Notes: generated by a model not told the origin, from the sequence alone. 64,000 bases of DNA from Sphaerisporangium krabiense (GCF_014200435.1 NZ_JACHBR010000001.1:1426001-1490000), one strand, 5' to 3'. Positions 29,927 through 41,809 are shown, counted from the stretch's first letter. Numbers and translations: made by a program.

Positions 29927-30423
29927 GTCGTGTTCCGGGGCGCCGGGCCCGAGTACGGAAATGCGGTCGGGTAATTGCGGCAAAACGCTGTGTGATACAT
30001 GCACGCGAGAACCGTGACGCTGGCGGCGCGCGGACTTTTCCGCCCGGGCTTTCCGTCACCGCCCGCTCACACCCGCAGCGCGCGGCCGCCCCTTCCTCGC
30101 TATAGGGGCGGTCCACATTCGCATCACGATATGCGGGTAAATGGTAAATAAGGTGTGACGCGCCCGGTAGATCATGATAGAAACGTGCCGTTTACGTGCG
30201 GGCTTCGCTGACGAGCCTCCGGAAGCTCCGGCGCGGCCGCACGCGCGTCCGACGGGACTCCTCGTCCCATCGCCGGGAGACCCCGTCTCCCGGCCCACGC
30301 ACCCACGTCCGACGCCGTGGAGCCCTGCGCTCCGCGGCGTGCCGTTCCGCGCGCTCGCGTGCCACGGGAACGTTCCCGAGCGCGTGGTCCCGGTCCTGTC
30401 CCCCACCCCCATGGAGAATCCCT
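29927..30423 (+). other. long leader/promoter region of paralogue 2
   Basis: No supportable gene. An A/T-richer stretch at 30090-30180 (including GGTAAATGGTAAATAAGG) is the likely promoter, which would leave a leader of about 250 bases before the ATG at 30424. Confidence 0.45.
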
Positions 30424-30999
30424 ATGCGTCACCCGCTCGCCAAGATCGCGGCAACGGCCGTCGCCGTTCCGCTGGCGGGAGCCCTGATGTTCGCCGCGCT
30501 CCCGGCCTCGGCCGCGACGAGCGCGAAGAGCGGCACCGTCACCGCGACGGCCAAGGCCGCCGGTGAGGACCCGTACTCCGCGTTCTCGGTGACGGTCACC
30601 GGGCCCAAGAAGGCCAAGCGTGGCGGTGAGATCACCTACCGCATCAAGGGCGTCAACAACGGCCCCTGGACCGCCGACGACTACTACCTCGGCGGCACGC
30701 TGCCCAAGAACCTCCGCGGGCCGGTCTACTACGACGGGCCGAAGGGCACCAAGTGCGGCTTCTTCCCCGACGGCTTCTGGTGCTGGCCGCCGTACGCGCT
30801 GGAGAAGGGCGAGAGCACCTGGCTGACCATCACCGTCCGGCTGAAGAAGGGCGCCACGGGCACGGCCACGGCCAAGCTCGGCGTCAACACCTGGAACTGG
30901 CCGACCGGCGCGGAGGACCTGAGCCGTGACGAGCTCAGGCGGATCGGCGTCAAGGGCTGGTACTTCACCAAGCCGGTGAAGACCAAGATCGCTCGCTGA
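30424..30999 (+). CDS. secreted protein, paralogue 2 of tandem pair
   Basis: 191 residues. Signal peptide (KIAATAVAVPLAGALMFAAL, cleavage near ALPASAA) followed by one beta-rich domain: KRGGEITYRIKGVNNGPWTA, a Cys pair (TKCGFF, FWCWPP) and a basic C-terminus KPVKTKIAR. Same plan as the protein at 29287, so they are diverged duplicates. No membrane anchor or sorting signal follows, so it is probably released or wall-associated. Confidence 0.7.
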   Translation: MRHPLAKIAATAVAVPLAGALMFAALPASAATSAKSGTVTATAKAAGEDPYSAFSVTVTGPKKAKRGGEITYRIKGVNNGPWTADDYYLGGTLPKNLRGPVYYDGPKGTKCGFFPDGFWCWPPYALEKGESTWLTITVRLKKGATGTATAKLGVNTWNWPTGAEDLSRDELRRIGVKGWYFTKPVKTKIAR

Positions 31000-31004
31000 G
31001 CACA

Positions 31005-31044
31005 CCGGGGGGAGGGCCCGTCCGCCGGGCGGCCCTCCCCCCGG
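31005..31044. terminator. bidirectional terminator hairpin
   Basis: CGGGGGGAGGGCC (31006-31018) pairs perfectly with GGCCCTCCCCCCG (31031-31043), between the convergent secreted-protein gene and the acyltransferase gene. Confidence 0.85.
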
Positions 31045-31062
31045 GCGTGAGCGCCGGTCCCG

Positions 31063-31938
31063 CTACGCCGCGACCAGCACGTCGTGGCGGCGGGGAGAGT
31101 CCCCCGACACCGTGGCGTGCGCGATGCCCGCCAGGGAGCGCCGCGTCGCGCCGCCCGCGGGCGCGTAGGCGACCTGCGGGAACATCGTCACCTCGACCAC
31201 GAGGCCGCGGGCCGCGATCACCCGCCGCAGCGACGCCAGCAGCGTGTCGTCGCCCACGAACGCCGGCCCCGTCGCCGGATCGCTCCCCTCGTCGCGGAAC
31301 CGCAGCCGGACCGGCCGCACCGGCGCGCCCGCGTCGATCGCCGCCTGGAACATCGCCGGGCGGAACGGCCCCATCGCCCTGCCGCACGTGGTCGTGCCCT
31401 CGGGGAAGACCGCGACGTCGTGCCCGGCGCGCAGCGCGCCCGCGACGTCCCGCACGGTGCCCGGCAGCGTCGAGAGCCGCTCACGGTCGATGAAGATCGT
31501 GCCACCGGCCGCCACCAGCCGGCCCAGCACCGGCCAGCGGGCGATGTCGCTCTTGGCCAGCGGCCTGCACGGCGTGATCGCGGCCACCACCAGCGGGTCC
31601 AGCCACGACACGTGGTTGGCCACCAGCAGCGCGCCGCACGTCCCGGGATCGGGCGCCACCGGGGCCGGGGACGCCGCCGAGCCGCCCAGCACGCTGAACC
31701 CCTGCGCGACCTCCAGCCGGATGCCGAGCACCCGCAGCAGCAGCCGGGCCCAGCGCATGGTGATCCGCCCGCGCCGCCGCTCCTCGAACCGGCGGGCCAC
31801 CAGCGACCAGGGGACGCCGCCCGCCACGACCCCGAGGGCCCCGAGCACGCGCAACGTCCGCCGGACCGGGCCCGCCGTCCTCGCGGGAGGCCGGACGCAG
31901 CCGCCCACCGTGCACGCGGCGACGGGGAGCCAGCTCAC
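31063..31938 (-). CDS. 1-acyl-glycerol-3-phosphate-type acyltransferase (OlsA-like)
   Basis: 291 residues. PlsC-family motifs NHVSWLDP (HX4D) and FPEGTTT are both present, with a hydrophobic N-terminal region for membrane association. It transfers an acyl chain to a lysolipid. The GTG start overlaps the stop of the GNAT gene by four bases. In that pairing the likely job is O-acylation of lyso-ornithine lipid (OlsA), though ordinary phosphatidic acid synthesis cannot be excluded. Confidence 0.88.
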   Translation of the reverse strand: MSWLPVAACTVGGCVRPPARTAGPVRRTLRVLGALGVVAGGVPWSLVARRFEERRRGRITMRWARLLLRVLGIRLEVAQGFSVLGGSAASPAPVAPDPGTCGALLVANHVSWLDPLVVAAITPCRPLAKSDIARWPVLGRLVAAGGTIFIDRERLSTLPGTVRDVAGALRAGHDVAVFPEGTTTCGRAMGPFRPAMFQAAIDAGAPVRPVRLRFRDEGSDPATGPAFVGDDTLLASLRRVIAARGLVVEVTMFPQVAYAPAGGATRRSLAGIAHATVSGDSPRRHDVLVAA

Positions 31939-32780
31939 GCGGTCACCCCGAGGAAGTGCCGCAGGTAGCGGACGTCCACGTTGGCCAGCGACAGCAGCAC
32001 GAAGAAGTCGGCCGTCCCGAAGTCCGGGTCGTGGGCGGGAGCGCCGCAGACCCACGCGCCGAGGCGCAGGTAGCCGCGCAGCAACGGCGGGACCGCGAAT
32101 TTTCCCGGCCGGGCCACGCCCGTGTCCCGCCACATCCGGTGCGGCGTCACCCGGTACTTCGCGGGGCCCAGCGGGACGTTGTCCACCACGCCCGCGGCCG
32201 CCGCCCCTCCGTCGTCCAAGGGGATCGAGCAGCACCCGCCGAGCCAGCCATAACCGCCACTCACCATGTAGTGGGCGATCCCCGCCCACATCAGCCCGAT
32301 CACCGCGCCCCCGCGATGGTCCGGGTGCACGCACGTGCGCCCGGCCTCCACCAGGCCGCCCCGGATGCCGGAGAGCGCGGAAAGGTCGAACTCGCCGTCG
32401 GAGTACAGGCGGTCGGCACGGCCCGGCGCCAGCATCCGATAGGTGCCGACCACCGTGTCGCCCTCGCGCACCAGCAAGTGGTCGCAGTAGGCGTCGAACC
32501 TGTCCACGTCCAGCCCGGAGACCGGCGAGTCCAGCCGGGCGCCCATCTCGCCGGCGAAGACCTCGTACCGCAGCCGCTGCGCCGCGCGCAGGTCGGCCGG
32601 CGTCCTCGCCAGCCCGAGCGTGTACCGCCCGCGCGCGTCGGTCAGACCTTGCTCGGGAAGCCTCGCGGCTCCCGGAACGCCCGCCAACGGCGGGAGGGCG
32701 GAGGTGGGGGGATCCGCCGGTACGGCGGCCCGCGCGGAGCCGTTACCGCCGTGGACACGGTCGGTGAAGACCTGGGTCAT
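31935..32780 (-). CDS. GNAT-type N-acyltransferase (OlsB-like)
   Basis: 281 residues. A GNAT fold of the PF13444 / OlsB group: RLRYEVFAGEMGA, LDVDRFDAYCDHLLV, VGTYRMLAPG, VEAGRTCVHPDHRGGAVIGL. OlsB moves a 3-hydroxyacyl group from ACP to the alpha-amino group of ornithine, giving lyso-ornithine lipid. AGGAGG lies 6 bases before the ATG at 32780, which decides the start over two upstream Met codons. Coupled to the PlsC-type gene, so a phosphorus-free ornithine lipid pathway is inferred. Confidence 0.85.
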   Translation of the reverse strand: MTQVFTDRVHGGNGSARAAVPADPPTSALPPLAGVPGAARLPEQGLTDARGRYTLGLARTPADLRAAQRLRYEVFAGEMGARLDSPVSGLDVDRFDAYCDHLLVREGDTVVGTYRMLAPGRADRLYSDGEFDLSALSGIRGGLVEAGRTCVHPDHRGGAVIGLMWAGIAHYMVSGGYGWLGGCCSIPLDDGGAAAAGVVDNVPLGPAKYRVTPHRMWRDTGVARPGKFAVPPLLRGYLRLGAWVCGAPAHDPDFGTADFFVLLSLANVDVRYLRHFLGVTA

Positions 32781-32892
32781 GGCATGCCTCCTCATGTGGC
32801 ACACCCATGAAGACATGCGGAGATGGCTATCTGCCGTCCGTATGGTGAACCGCTTACGCGTTCACTCTGAGCGGTCGGTAGCGTTGTCCGCG

Positions 32893-34125
32893 ATGAAGCA
32901 GCGCACGCTTTTGATCACGCTCACCGGTCCCGACCGGCCCGGGGTGACGTCCCGCTTGTTCGGCACGCTGGCGTCCTTCCCCGTGAACGTCGTCGACGTC
33001 GAGCAGGTCGTCATCCGCGGCCGCCTCGTGCTCGGCGTTCTCGTCATGTACGCGGGCGGGCCGCCGACCGGCACCGGCGGCACCCTCGGCGCCATGTGGG
33101 CCGCCGTCGAACGCGTGGCCGAGGACCTCGGCATGGAGGTCGAACTCGCCACCGGCACCGACACCAAGGAAAAACGCCGCAGGGGACGTCTCCACGTGAC
33201 CGTCCTCGGCGAGCCGCTCCAGCCCGCGGCGCTCGCCGGCATCGCCGGTCGCATCGCCGCCGCGGGCGCCAACATCGACCGCATCGAACGCCTGGCCCAC
33301 CTGCCGGTCACGTGCATCGAGCTGGAGGTCTCCGGCGCCGACCCGGCCGCGCTGCGCCACGCGCTCGCCGCCGAGGCCGTCCTCCAGCAGGTCGACGTCG
33401 CCGTCCAGCGCTCCGGGCTCCTCCGGCGCACCAAGAAGCTGATCGTCATGGACGTCGACTCCACCCTGATCCAGGGGGAGGTGATCGAGCTGCTGGCCGC
33501 CCACGCCGGGTGCATGGACGAGGTCGAGAAGATCACCTCGGCCGCGATGCGCGGCGAGCTCGACTTCGCCGCCTCCCTGCGCGAGCGGGTGGCCCTGCTC
33601 GAAGGGCTCCCCGCCGACGCCTTCGAGGCCGTGCGGCAGGAGGTCGTGCTCACTCCGGGCGCCCGCACGCTCGTGCGCACGCTCAAGCGCCTGGACTACC
33701 GCTTCGCCATCGTCAGCGGCGGCTTCACCCAGATCACCGACGCGCTGGTGGAGGAGCTCGGCATCGACTACTCGGCCGCCAACACCCTGGAGGTCGTGAA
33801 CGGCAAGCTCACCGGCCGCGTCGTCGGCGAGATCGTCGACCGTCCCGGCAAGGCGCGGGCGCTGGAGCGGTTCGCGCGGCAGGCGGGCATCCCGATCAGC
33901 CAGACCGTCGCCATCGGGGACGGCGCCAACGACCTCGACATGATCGGCGCGGCGGGGCTCGGCATCGCCTTCAACGCCAAGCCCGTGCTGCAGGACGCGG
34001 CCGACGCCGCCGTCAACGTGCCCTACCTGGACACGATCCTGTACCTGCTCGGCATCTCGCGCGAGGAGGTCGAGGCCGCCGACGCCGAGGACGGCCTGGC
34101 GGCTCCCGGCCCGGCCCCGGCCTGA
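32893..34125 (+). CDS. serB: phosphoserine phosphatase SerB with N-terminal ACT domains
   Basis: 410 residues. Two ACT-like regulatory domains (about 1-185, starting LLITLTGPDRPGVTSRLFG) are followed by a HAD phosphatase with the nucleophile motif MDVDSTL, SGGF and GDGANDLDM. Last step of serine biosynthesis, with likely feedback by serine at the ACT domains, as known for the mycobacterial SerB2 type. Upstream in-frame Met codons exist; this ATG fits homologues. Divergent from the OlsB-like gene. Confidence 0.95.
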   Translation: MKQRTLLITLTGPDRPGVTSRLFGTLASFPVNVVDVEQVVIRGRLVLGVLVMYAGGPPTGTGGTLGAMWAAVERVAEDLGMEVELATGTDTKEKRRRGRLHVTVLGEPLQPAALAGIAGRIAAAGANIDRIERLAHLPVTCIELEVSGADPAALRHALAAEAVLQQVDVAVQRSGLLRRTKKLIVMDVDSTLIQGEVIELLAAHAGCMDEVEKITSAAMRGELDFAASLRERVALLEGLPADAFEAVRQEVVLTPGARTLVRTLKRLDYRFAIVSGGFTQITDALVEELGIDYSAANTLEVVNGKLTGRVVGEIVDRPGKARALERFARQAGIPISQTVAIGDGANDLDMIGAAGLGIAFNAKPVLQDAADAAVNVPYLDTILYLLGISREEVEAADAEDGLAAPGPAPA

Positions 34126-34160
34126 CCCCGCGGCGGCGCTCAGCCGCTCCTGCGCGTCCC

Positions 34161-34189
34161 TGGACGGCCAGGCCCGCCTAGGCCGTCCA
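34161..34189. terminator. bidirectional hairpin between serB and sixA-like gene
   Basis: TGGACGGCC and its exact reverse complement GGCCGTCCA flank an 11-base loop between the convergent genes. Confidence 0.7.
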
Positions 34190-34207
34190 CGGGTGCCCGG
34201 GCGGCGC

Positions 34208-34690
34208 TCAGTCGTCCTTGGGCCTCCAGCGGTGCACCACGCGGCCGTCCCCCGGGCCGAGGCCCGCCCAGCCGTCCGTCTCCAGCACCGCGAACGCCCC
34301 CGGCGGGAAACCCTCGTCGTCGTGCGACAGGGACAGGTTCAGCACCAGCTCGTGCACGCCCGGGTTGTGGCCGACGAGCAGCAGGGTCGAGACGTCCTCG
34401 TCGGTCCTGCCGATGAGTTCGAGCAGCTCGTCGGGGTACGCCTCGTAGATCTCGCTCTCCAGGTGCAGCGGAGCCGAGGGCGCCAGGTCCGCCAGGGCCA
34501 GCTCGGCGGTCTGCCGGGTCCGCAGCGAGGGCGAGCAGAGCACCAGATCGGGAGACAGCCCCAGCGACCTCAGCGTCCGCCCCGCACGCCCGGCGTCGCG
34601 CTCGCCGCGCCCGGTCAGGGGGCGCTCCCTGTCCGCCAGCCCGGGCACGTGCGCGGCCTTGGCGTGTCTCAGGACGATCAGCGTGTTCAT
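34208..34690 (-). CDS. SixA-type histidine phosphatase
   Basis: 160 residues. The phospho-His motif is RHAKA at residue 8, and the second catalytic His lies in LLVGHNPG near residue 106. Small single-domain members of this branch act on phospho-histidine in proteins (SixA), but the substrate here is unknown. Monocistronic, with its start just downstream of the strong hairpin that ends the H+-PPase transcript. Confidence 0.9.
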   Translation of the reverse strand: MNTLIVLRHAKAAHVPGLADRERPLTGRGERDAGRAGRTLRSLGLSPDLVLCSPSLRTRQTAELALADLAPSAPLHLESEIYEAYPDELLELIGRTDEDVSTLLLVGHNPGVHELVLNLSLSHDDEGFPPGAFAVLETDGWAGLGPGDGRVVHRWRPKDD

Positions 34691-34713
34691 CTCCCCAACT
34701 ATCCCATTACACG

Positions 34714-34750
34714 CGTACGGCCACCGCCCAACCCGGGCGGTGGCCGTACG
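34714..34750 (-). terminator. 16-bp stem terminator after hppA
   Basis: CGTACGGCCACCGCCC and its perfect reverse complement around AACCC, 29 bases past the hppA stop on the minus strand. Confidence 0.85.
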
Positions 34751-34779
34751 TCTCGTGCGTCAGGCGGTCAGGACCCCGT

Positions 34780-37116
<2,337 letters not shown>

Positions 37117-38085
37117 CCGTCCTCCTCGGCCAGACGGGTAGGTCCACAGCTCAGACCGCGCTGCGGAATGAGTCGGGGGGCGGCGCGCATCCGAGCTGGA
37201 TTGGCAGTGCCGCTTCCGGTAACGTCCGCAGATCCCGCAGGGCGTCGTCGATCTGCGGGGACAAAACCTTGGCCGGTGCGGGGAGTCTACGCAGGCACGC
37301 GCCAGATATGAAGCCTCTCGCGACTGCTAATTAGGCCTCCGTCCAGTAAGCGGCCGGGCTTTGCCCAGCAACGACACGGTTTTCCTGCGACGATGCGCTC
37401 CGGCGTCCGGTTTTCGGACAGGAACTTATTGCCAGAACTTTGTGCCTAGAACTGCTCGGGCATACCTCTTCGCCCCTCCCCCGGACACGATCGACTGGCC
37501 CGCGCCGCCCTCCGGCGACCCCCGCCCGAGCCCTTCCCGAATACCCTCATGACGCCTTCCCGGCCATCTCTTCACCCTCATTTCACACGGCCGCCACCGG
37601 CCGTCCAGGTGTCCCGGAGTTCGCGCCTGCCACACTCACCACTCGATAGGGGAAGGCCGGGCTATATGCGTCTTGGTGCTCGACGGCCGGAATCGCGCCG
37701 TATGCGAATGCGTGCGCCCGTGTGCGCGCGTCGCGGGAGGCGGATTCACGGGCCGCCGGTCAGGGCGCACGATGGTTCGGACGTATTCGCCCCGCGCCTG
37801 CGCGCCGGAGCGTCGGCGCCGCCGGTTCATGGGCACGGCGGCGGATTCGGCCGGCGACGTGCCACGGCACCCGAAATCCCGTCCTGTACCGGCTCGGCGG
37901 TACGAATCCGGACGTCACGCGGGGGAATCCCGGCACGCGCCGCCGGGACCGGACGTCCGCCCAGGCTCCGTCCGGAGCGCTCGGACCTGCGTCCGGAGCG
38001 CTCGGAGTTCTCGGAACGCCGGCCTCAGGGCCGGTACGGCACGAGGCCTCTCCGGCGCCGTGCCCCTGAGAGCCGCGGAACCGCG
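37117..38085. other. 969-base region without a supportable gene
   Basis: Upstream part contains the hppA promoter and leader, including an inverted repeat CCGCAGATC (37226-37234) / GATCTGCGG (37250-37258). The rest is GC-rich; a 16-base direct repeat GTCCGGAGCGCTCGGA occurs at 37970 and 37991. Open frames here (for instance + strand to 38386) lack ribosome sites and run antisense into the anti-sigma gene, so I do not call them. Confidence 0.5.
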
Positions 38086-38553
38086 TCAGGCCGTCGCGAA
38101 GCCGGCGGTCGCGGGCCAGCTCATCCTGATCCGCAGCCCCTTGGCACTCGGGTACACCTCGACGTCGTCGGCCAGCGCCGCGATGACCGCGATGCCGAAC
38201 CCGGACATCAAGGTGTCGGCCGGGAGCAGGCTGGCCAGCTCGGTCCCGTTGACGGGCGTCGGGGGCCCGTCCCCGGGCTTGTATGCCTGTTCGAGGTCGT
38301 CACTCGGGGCCGAGTCGGTGACGGTGACCTCGAACCGCCCCGACTCATCGCACAGCTCGATGCGGATCGGCTCGCCTGGGCAGTGAACGCGGTGCGCCTC
38401 CACTGCCCGAGAGCATGCCTCCCCCACGGCGAGCCGCACTTCGTCCAGCAGCGCCTCCGGAACCCCCGTACGGCGGGCGATCGCGGTCGCGACCAGCCGT
38501 GCCGTCCGAACGTGAGCCGGCAGTGCACTGAACGTCAGCTCGACGGTGGCCAT
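38086..38553 (-). CDS. RsbW-like ATP-binding anti-sigma factor
   Basis: 155 residues, GHKL ATPase fold: DEVRLAVGEACSRAVEAH (N-box region with Ser in place of the usual Asn), VTDSAPSDD and a degenerate GFGIAVIAAL. Partner kinase-type protein for the BldG anti-anti-sigma factor encoded two bases upstream. In Streptomyces the gene after bldG has the same position. It probably phosphorylates or binds BldG to control a sigma factor that is not in this window. Confidence 0.85.
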   Translation of the reverse strand: MATVELTFSALPAHVRTARLVATAIARRTGVPEALLDEVRLAVGEACSRAVEAHRVHCPGEPIRIELCDESGRFEVTVTDSAPSDDLEQAYKPGDGPPTPVNGTELASLLPADTLMSGFGIAVIAALADDVEVYPSAKGLRIRMSWPATAGFATA

Positions 38554-38555
38554 GA

Positions 38556-38906
38556 CTACTTGTCTCGGCCGTGAGCTTCCTTGGCCTCTTCGACCGAGGC
38601 GTAAATCCCGAAGACCTTCGTCAGACCGGTGATCCGGAAGATCTTCAGGATGCGTTCCTGCGTGCAGACGAGCTCCAGGGAGCCGTCGTGCGCCCGAACG
38701 CGCTTGAGCCCGCCGACCAGGACACCGAGTCCCGTGGAATCGAGGAAGTCCACCTTCTCCATGTTGACGAGCAGGTGGAAGTTGCCCTTGTTGACCAGGT
38801 CGATCAGCAGCTCACGCAGCCTCGGCGCGGTATAGACGTCGATCTCACCCTCGACTTCCACGATGGTGAGCCGGTCTTCGGTGTGGTGGTCCAACTTCAG
38901 ATCCAC
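38556..38906 (-). CDS. bldG: anti-anti-sigma factor BldG (STAS domain)
   Basis: 116 residues. STAS domain with the phosphorylatable Ser in [15 protein letters not shown] near residue 57 and the conserved tail [20 protein letters not shown]. Controls aerial development and secondary metabolism in streptomycetes through partner switching. GTG at 38906 has GGAGG upstream; a longer frame lacks one. The neighbours (anti-sigma gene downstream, DEAH helicase divergent) match the Streptomyces bldG locus. Confidence 0.95.
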   Translation of the reverse strand: MDLKLDHHTEDRLTIVEVEGEIDVYTAPRLRELLIDLVNKGNFHLLVNMEKVDFLDSTGLGVLVGGLKRVRAHDGSLELVCTQERILKIFRITGLTKVFGIYASVEEAKEAHGRDK

Positions 38907-39061
38907 AGATCCTCCAGCGCCTTGCCTGCTGAGTCCACGACGAGGGGTCTGACATGCCGGGACCCCAGGTCCCAGCGCGCAATACCCTGACGCGCGGCAT
39001 TCAACCACGCCCCGTCTTCGTGTCTATACGAAATCACGACTCCGGGCGACTCTCCCCCAAG

Positions 39062-41380
39062 ATGCCAAACTGGAAACCAGTGACTGCGACTACTTCATCC
39101 TCGAGGCGACCAGGCCCGATCCTCACGCGCCTGCTCGCGGTGCCCGCACGCCGGGAGCGTGTCACCCATGTGGAACACGTTCCCGCACGTCAGGCGGGTC
39201 ATGTGCGCTGGCCGGAGTGGGTTGACCAGCGGCTTGTCAGCCCTCTGCGAAATCAGGGCGTCGACGGCCTCTGGGAGCACCAGGCGACGGCCGCCGACCT
39301 GGTACATCGTGGCCAAAACGTGATCATCGCCACAGGCACCGCGTCGGGAAAATCTTTGGCCTACCTGGTGCCGGCCGTGTCGGAGATCCTCGCAGGAGGC
39401 ACCGTCCTTTACCTGACGCCGACCAAGGCCCTCGCCGCCGACCAGCTCCGGTCGCTCGGGGACCTCGGCCTCGGCGAGGTGCGCGCGGCGACCTACGACG
39501 GGGACACCCCGCCCGACGAGCGCCAGTGGGTGCGGCGGCACGCCAACTACGTGCTGACCAACCCCGACATGCTGCACCGGTCGATGCTCCCCCGCCACTC
39601 GGCGTGGACGTCGTTCTGGCGGCGGCTGAAGGTGGTCGTCGTGGACGAGTGTCACGGCTACCGCGGGGTCTTCGGCTCTCACGTGGCGCAGATCCTCCGC
39701 CGCCTGCGCCGGATATGCGGCAAGTACGGCTCCAGTCCGGTGTTCATGCTCGTCTCGGCGACGGTGAGCGACCCCGCGGTCGCGGCGATGCGCCTCACCG
39801 GGCTTGAGATGGCCGAGGTGACGACGGACGCCTCTCCCAGGGGTTCCACCACCTTCGCGCTGTGGGAGCCGCCCCTGACCGATCTGCGGGGCGAGGGCGG
39901 CGCGCCGGTCCGCCGAACGGTGACGGCCGAGACCGCCGACCTGCTGACCGACCTGGTGATCGACGACGTGCGCACGCTCGCCTTCGTGCGCTCGCGCCGG
40001 GGCGCGGAGACGGTCTCGCTCATCGCGCGCGGCAACCTGGAGGAGATCTCACCCGAGCTCCCCGCCAAGGTCGCCGCCTACCGCGCCGGGTACCTCGCCG
40101 AGGACCGGCGGACGCTGGAGAAGGCGCTGCGGTCCGGCGCCATCACCGGGCTCGCGACCACCAACGCCCTGGAACTCGGCATCGACGTCTCCGGGCTCGA
40201 CGCCGTGCTCATCGCGGGCTGGCCCGGCACCCGGGCGTCGCTCTGGCAGCAGGCGGGCCGCGCCGGCCGCGACGGGCAGGACGCCCTCGCCGTGCTGATC
40301 GCCCGCGACGACCCTCTGGACACCTACCTCGTCCACCACCCCGAGGCCCTGTTCGGACGGCCGGTCGAGGCGATCGTGCTCGACCCGGACAACCCCTACG
40401 TCCTCGGCCCCCATCTGTGCGCCGCGGCGGCCGAGATCCCGCTGTCCGAGGCCGACCTGCCCACCTTCGGACCCTCGGCGGCCGAGGTGCTGGACGACCT
40501 CGTCGCCCGCGGTCTCCTGCGCCGGCGCCCCCAGGGCTGGTTCTGGACGCGCAGGGACCGCGCCGCCGACCTCGCCGACATCCGCGGCTCGGGCGGGCCC
40601 CCGGTGCACGTCGTGGAGTCGTCCACGGGACGGCTGCTCGGCACCGTGGACGAACCCTCCGCCCACACCGCCGTGCACACCGGCGCGGTGTACCTGCACC
40701 AAGGCGGAACCTACGTCGTCGAACAGCTCGACCTGGACGCGAGCGTGGCCCTGGTCTCGCCCGCCTCGCCCGACTACTCCACCTTCGCCAGGGACGTGAC
40801 CGACATCTCGGTGCTGGAGTCCGTGCGATCCCACCCGTTGGGGCCGGGCGAACTGCACTTCGGCACGGTCGAGGTCACCCGCCAGGTCGTCTCCTTCCTC
40901 AAGCGCCGCCTCCAGTCCGGCGAGGTGCTCGGCGAGGAGCCCCTGGACCTGCCGCCGCGCACGCTGCGCACGCGGGCCGTCTGGTGGACGCTGCCCGACG
41001 AGGTGGTGGCCCCCCTGCGGGCGGACGGCCTCGACCTCGGCGGCGCCGCGCACGCCGCCGAGCACGCCTCCATCGGCCTGCTGCCCCTCTTCGCCACCTG
41101 CGACCGCTGGGACATCGGCGGCGTCTCCACCGAACTGCACCTCGACACCGGCCTGCTCACGGTCTTCGTCTACGACGGCCACGAAGGCGGCGCCGGCTTC
41201 GCCGAACGCGGCTACGCCCGCGCCCGCGACTGGCTCACCGCGACCCGCGAGGCCATCGCCTCCTGCGAATGCGACCGCGGCTGCCCGTCCTGCATCCAAT
41301 CCCCCAAATGCGGCAACGGCAACGACCCCTTGAACAAACTCGGCGCCCTAACCCTCCTAGACCTCCTCCTAACCCCATAA
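39062..41380 (+). CDS. DEAD/DEAH-box helicase with C-terminal DUF1998 (YprA/MrfA type)
   Basis: About 772 residues. SF2 helicase: TGTASGKS (Walker A) near residue 100, LTPTKALAADQ (Ia), DECH box in VVVDECHGYRGVFG, VSATVSDP (III) and QQAGRAGRDGQ (VI). The C-terminal region ends with a four-Cys cluster CECDRGCPSCIQSPKC typical of DUF1998 proteins; MrfA-type helicases repair mitomycin damage. The start is uncertain among ATG 39062, GTG 39080 and an upstream ATG. Divergent from bldG. Confidence 0.92.
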   Translation: MPNWKPVTATTSSSRRPGPILTRLLAVPARRERVTHVEHVPARQAGHVRWPEWVDQRLVSPLRNQGVDGLWEHQATAADLVHRGQNVIIATGTASGKSLAYLVPAVSEILAGGTVLYLTPTKALAADQLRSLGDLGLGEVRAATYDGDTPPDERQWVRRHANYVLTNPDMLHRSMLPRHSAWTSFWRRLKVVVVDECHGYRGVFGSHVAQILRRLRRICGKYGSSPVFMLVSATVSDPAVAAMRLTGLEMAEVTTDASPRGSTTFALWEPPLTDLRGEGGAPVRRTVTAETADLLTDLVIDDVRTLAFVRSRRGAETVSLIARGNLEEISPELPAKVAAYRAGYLAEDRRTLEKALRSGAITGLATTNALELGIDVSGLDAVLIAGWPGTRASLWQQAGRAGRDGQDALAVLIARDDPLDTYLVHHPEALFGRPVEAIVLDPDNPYVLGPHLCAAAAEIPLSEADLPTFGPSAAEVLDDLVARGLLRRRPQGWFWTRRDRAADLADIRGSGGPPVHVVESSTGRLLGTVDEPSAHTAVHTGAVYLHQGGTYVVEQLDLDASVALVSPASPDYSTFARDVTDISVLESVRSHPLGPGELHFGTVEVTRQVVSFLKRRLQSGEVLGEEPLDLPPRTLRTRAVWWTLPDEVVAPLRADGLDLGGAAHAAEHASIGLLPLFATCDRWDIGGVSTELHLDTGLLTVFVYDGHEGGAGFAERGYARARDWLTATREAIASCECDRGCPSCIQSPKCGNGNDPLNKLGALTLLDLLLTP

Positions 41381-41416
41381 CCCACCCACGCCCTGCGCTC
41401 ACGTTGCCGTATTGGG

Positions 41417-41800
41417 CTAGACCGGGCCGGCGCGGGCGGTGGCGGTGAGGGTGTGGGGGCCTGGCCAGGGGATGGTCAACTGGAGGGCTACCGTGACGTC
41501 CACGATGCCGTCGTGGACGACGCAGTTCCGCAAAGCGGCTCCGTTGGCACGGGCGAGATCGTGCGCCACACGGCATGCCGCTTCCGGGTCCGCGAGCGCG
41601 TGGCGCGCGGCGGCCAGCGCGCTGAGGTCGGCCGCCGCCTGCGCTCGATGACGCGCCACCCGCACGCCTCCCGCGACGACCACGACCCCGGCAAGAAACC
41701 AGACAACCCCCATAAGGACCACCACCCAAATCGTCCCCGCGCCCCGATCCCACCTCCACGACAGGGGTTCATCTGCGCGGGTCACATTGCAGTTGATCAT
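41417..41800 (-). CDS. TadG-like / Rv3654c-like pilus-locus protein
   Basis: 127 residues. An N-terminal transmembrane segment (IWVVVLMGVVWFLAGVVVVAGG) is preceded by RGAGT, the TadG-like N-terminal (PF13400) layout, then a helix QAAADLSALAAARHAL and a periplasmic tail with two Cys. Minor pseudopilin-like component of the Tad system. Last gene of the locus, nine bases after the TadE stop. Convergent with the helicase gene. Confidence 0.82.
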   Translation of the reverse strand: MINCNVTRADEPLSWRWDRGAGTIWVVVLMGVVWFLAGVVVVAGGVRVARHRAQAAADLSALAAARHALADPEAACRVAHDLARANGAALRNCVVHDGIVDVTVALQLTIPWPGPHTLTATARAGPV

Positions 41801-41809
41801 CGTTCGGAA

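Noticed and set aside
37117..37340. Riboswitch in the hppA leader
   Set aside because: There is an inverted repeat CCGCAGATC/GATCTGCGG, but no known aptamer core can be recognised.
37673..38386. Plus-strand open frame upstream of and antisense to the anti-sigma gene
   Set aside because: No ribosome site, low-complexity Arg/Gly/Pro translation and overlap with a confident gene.
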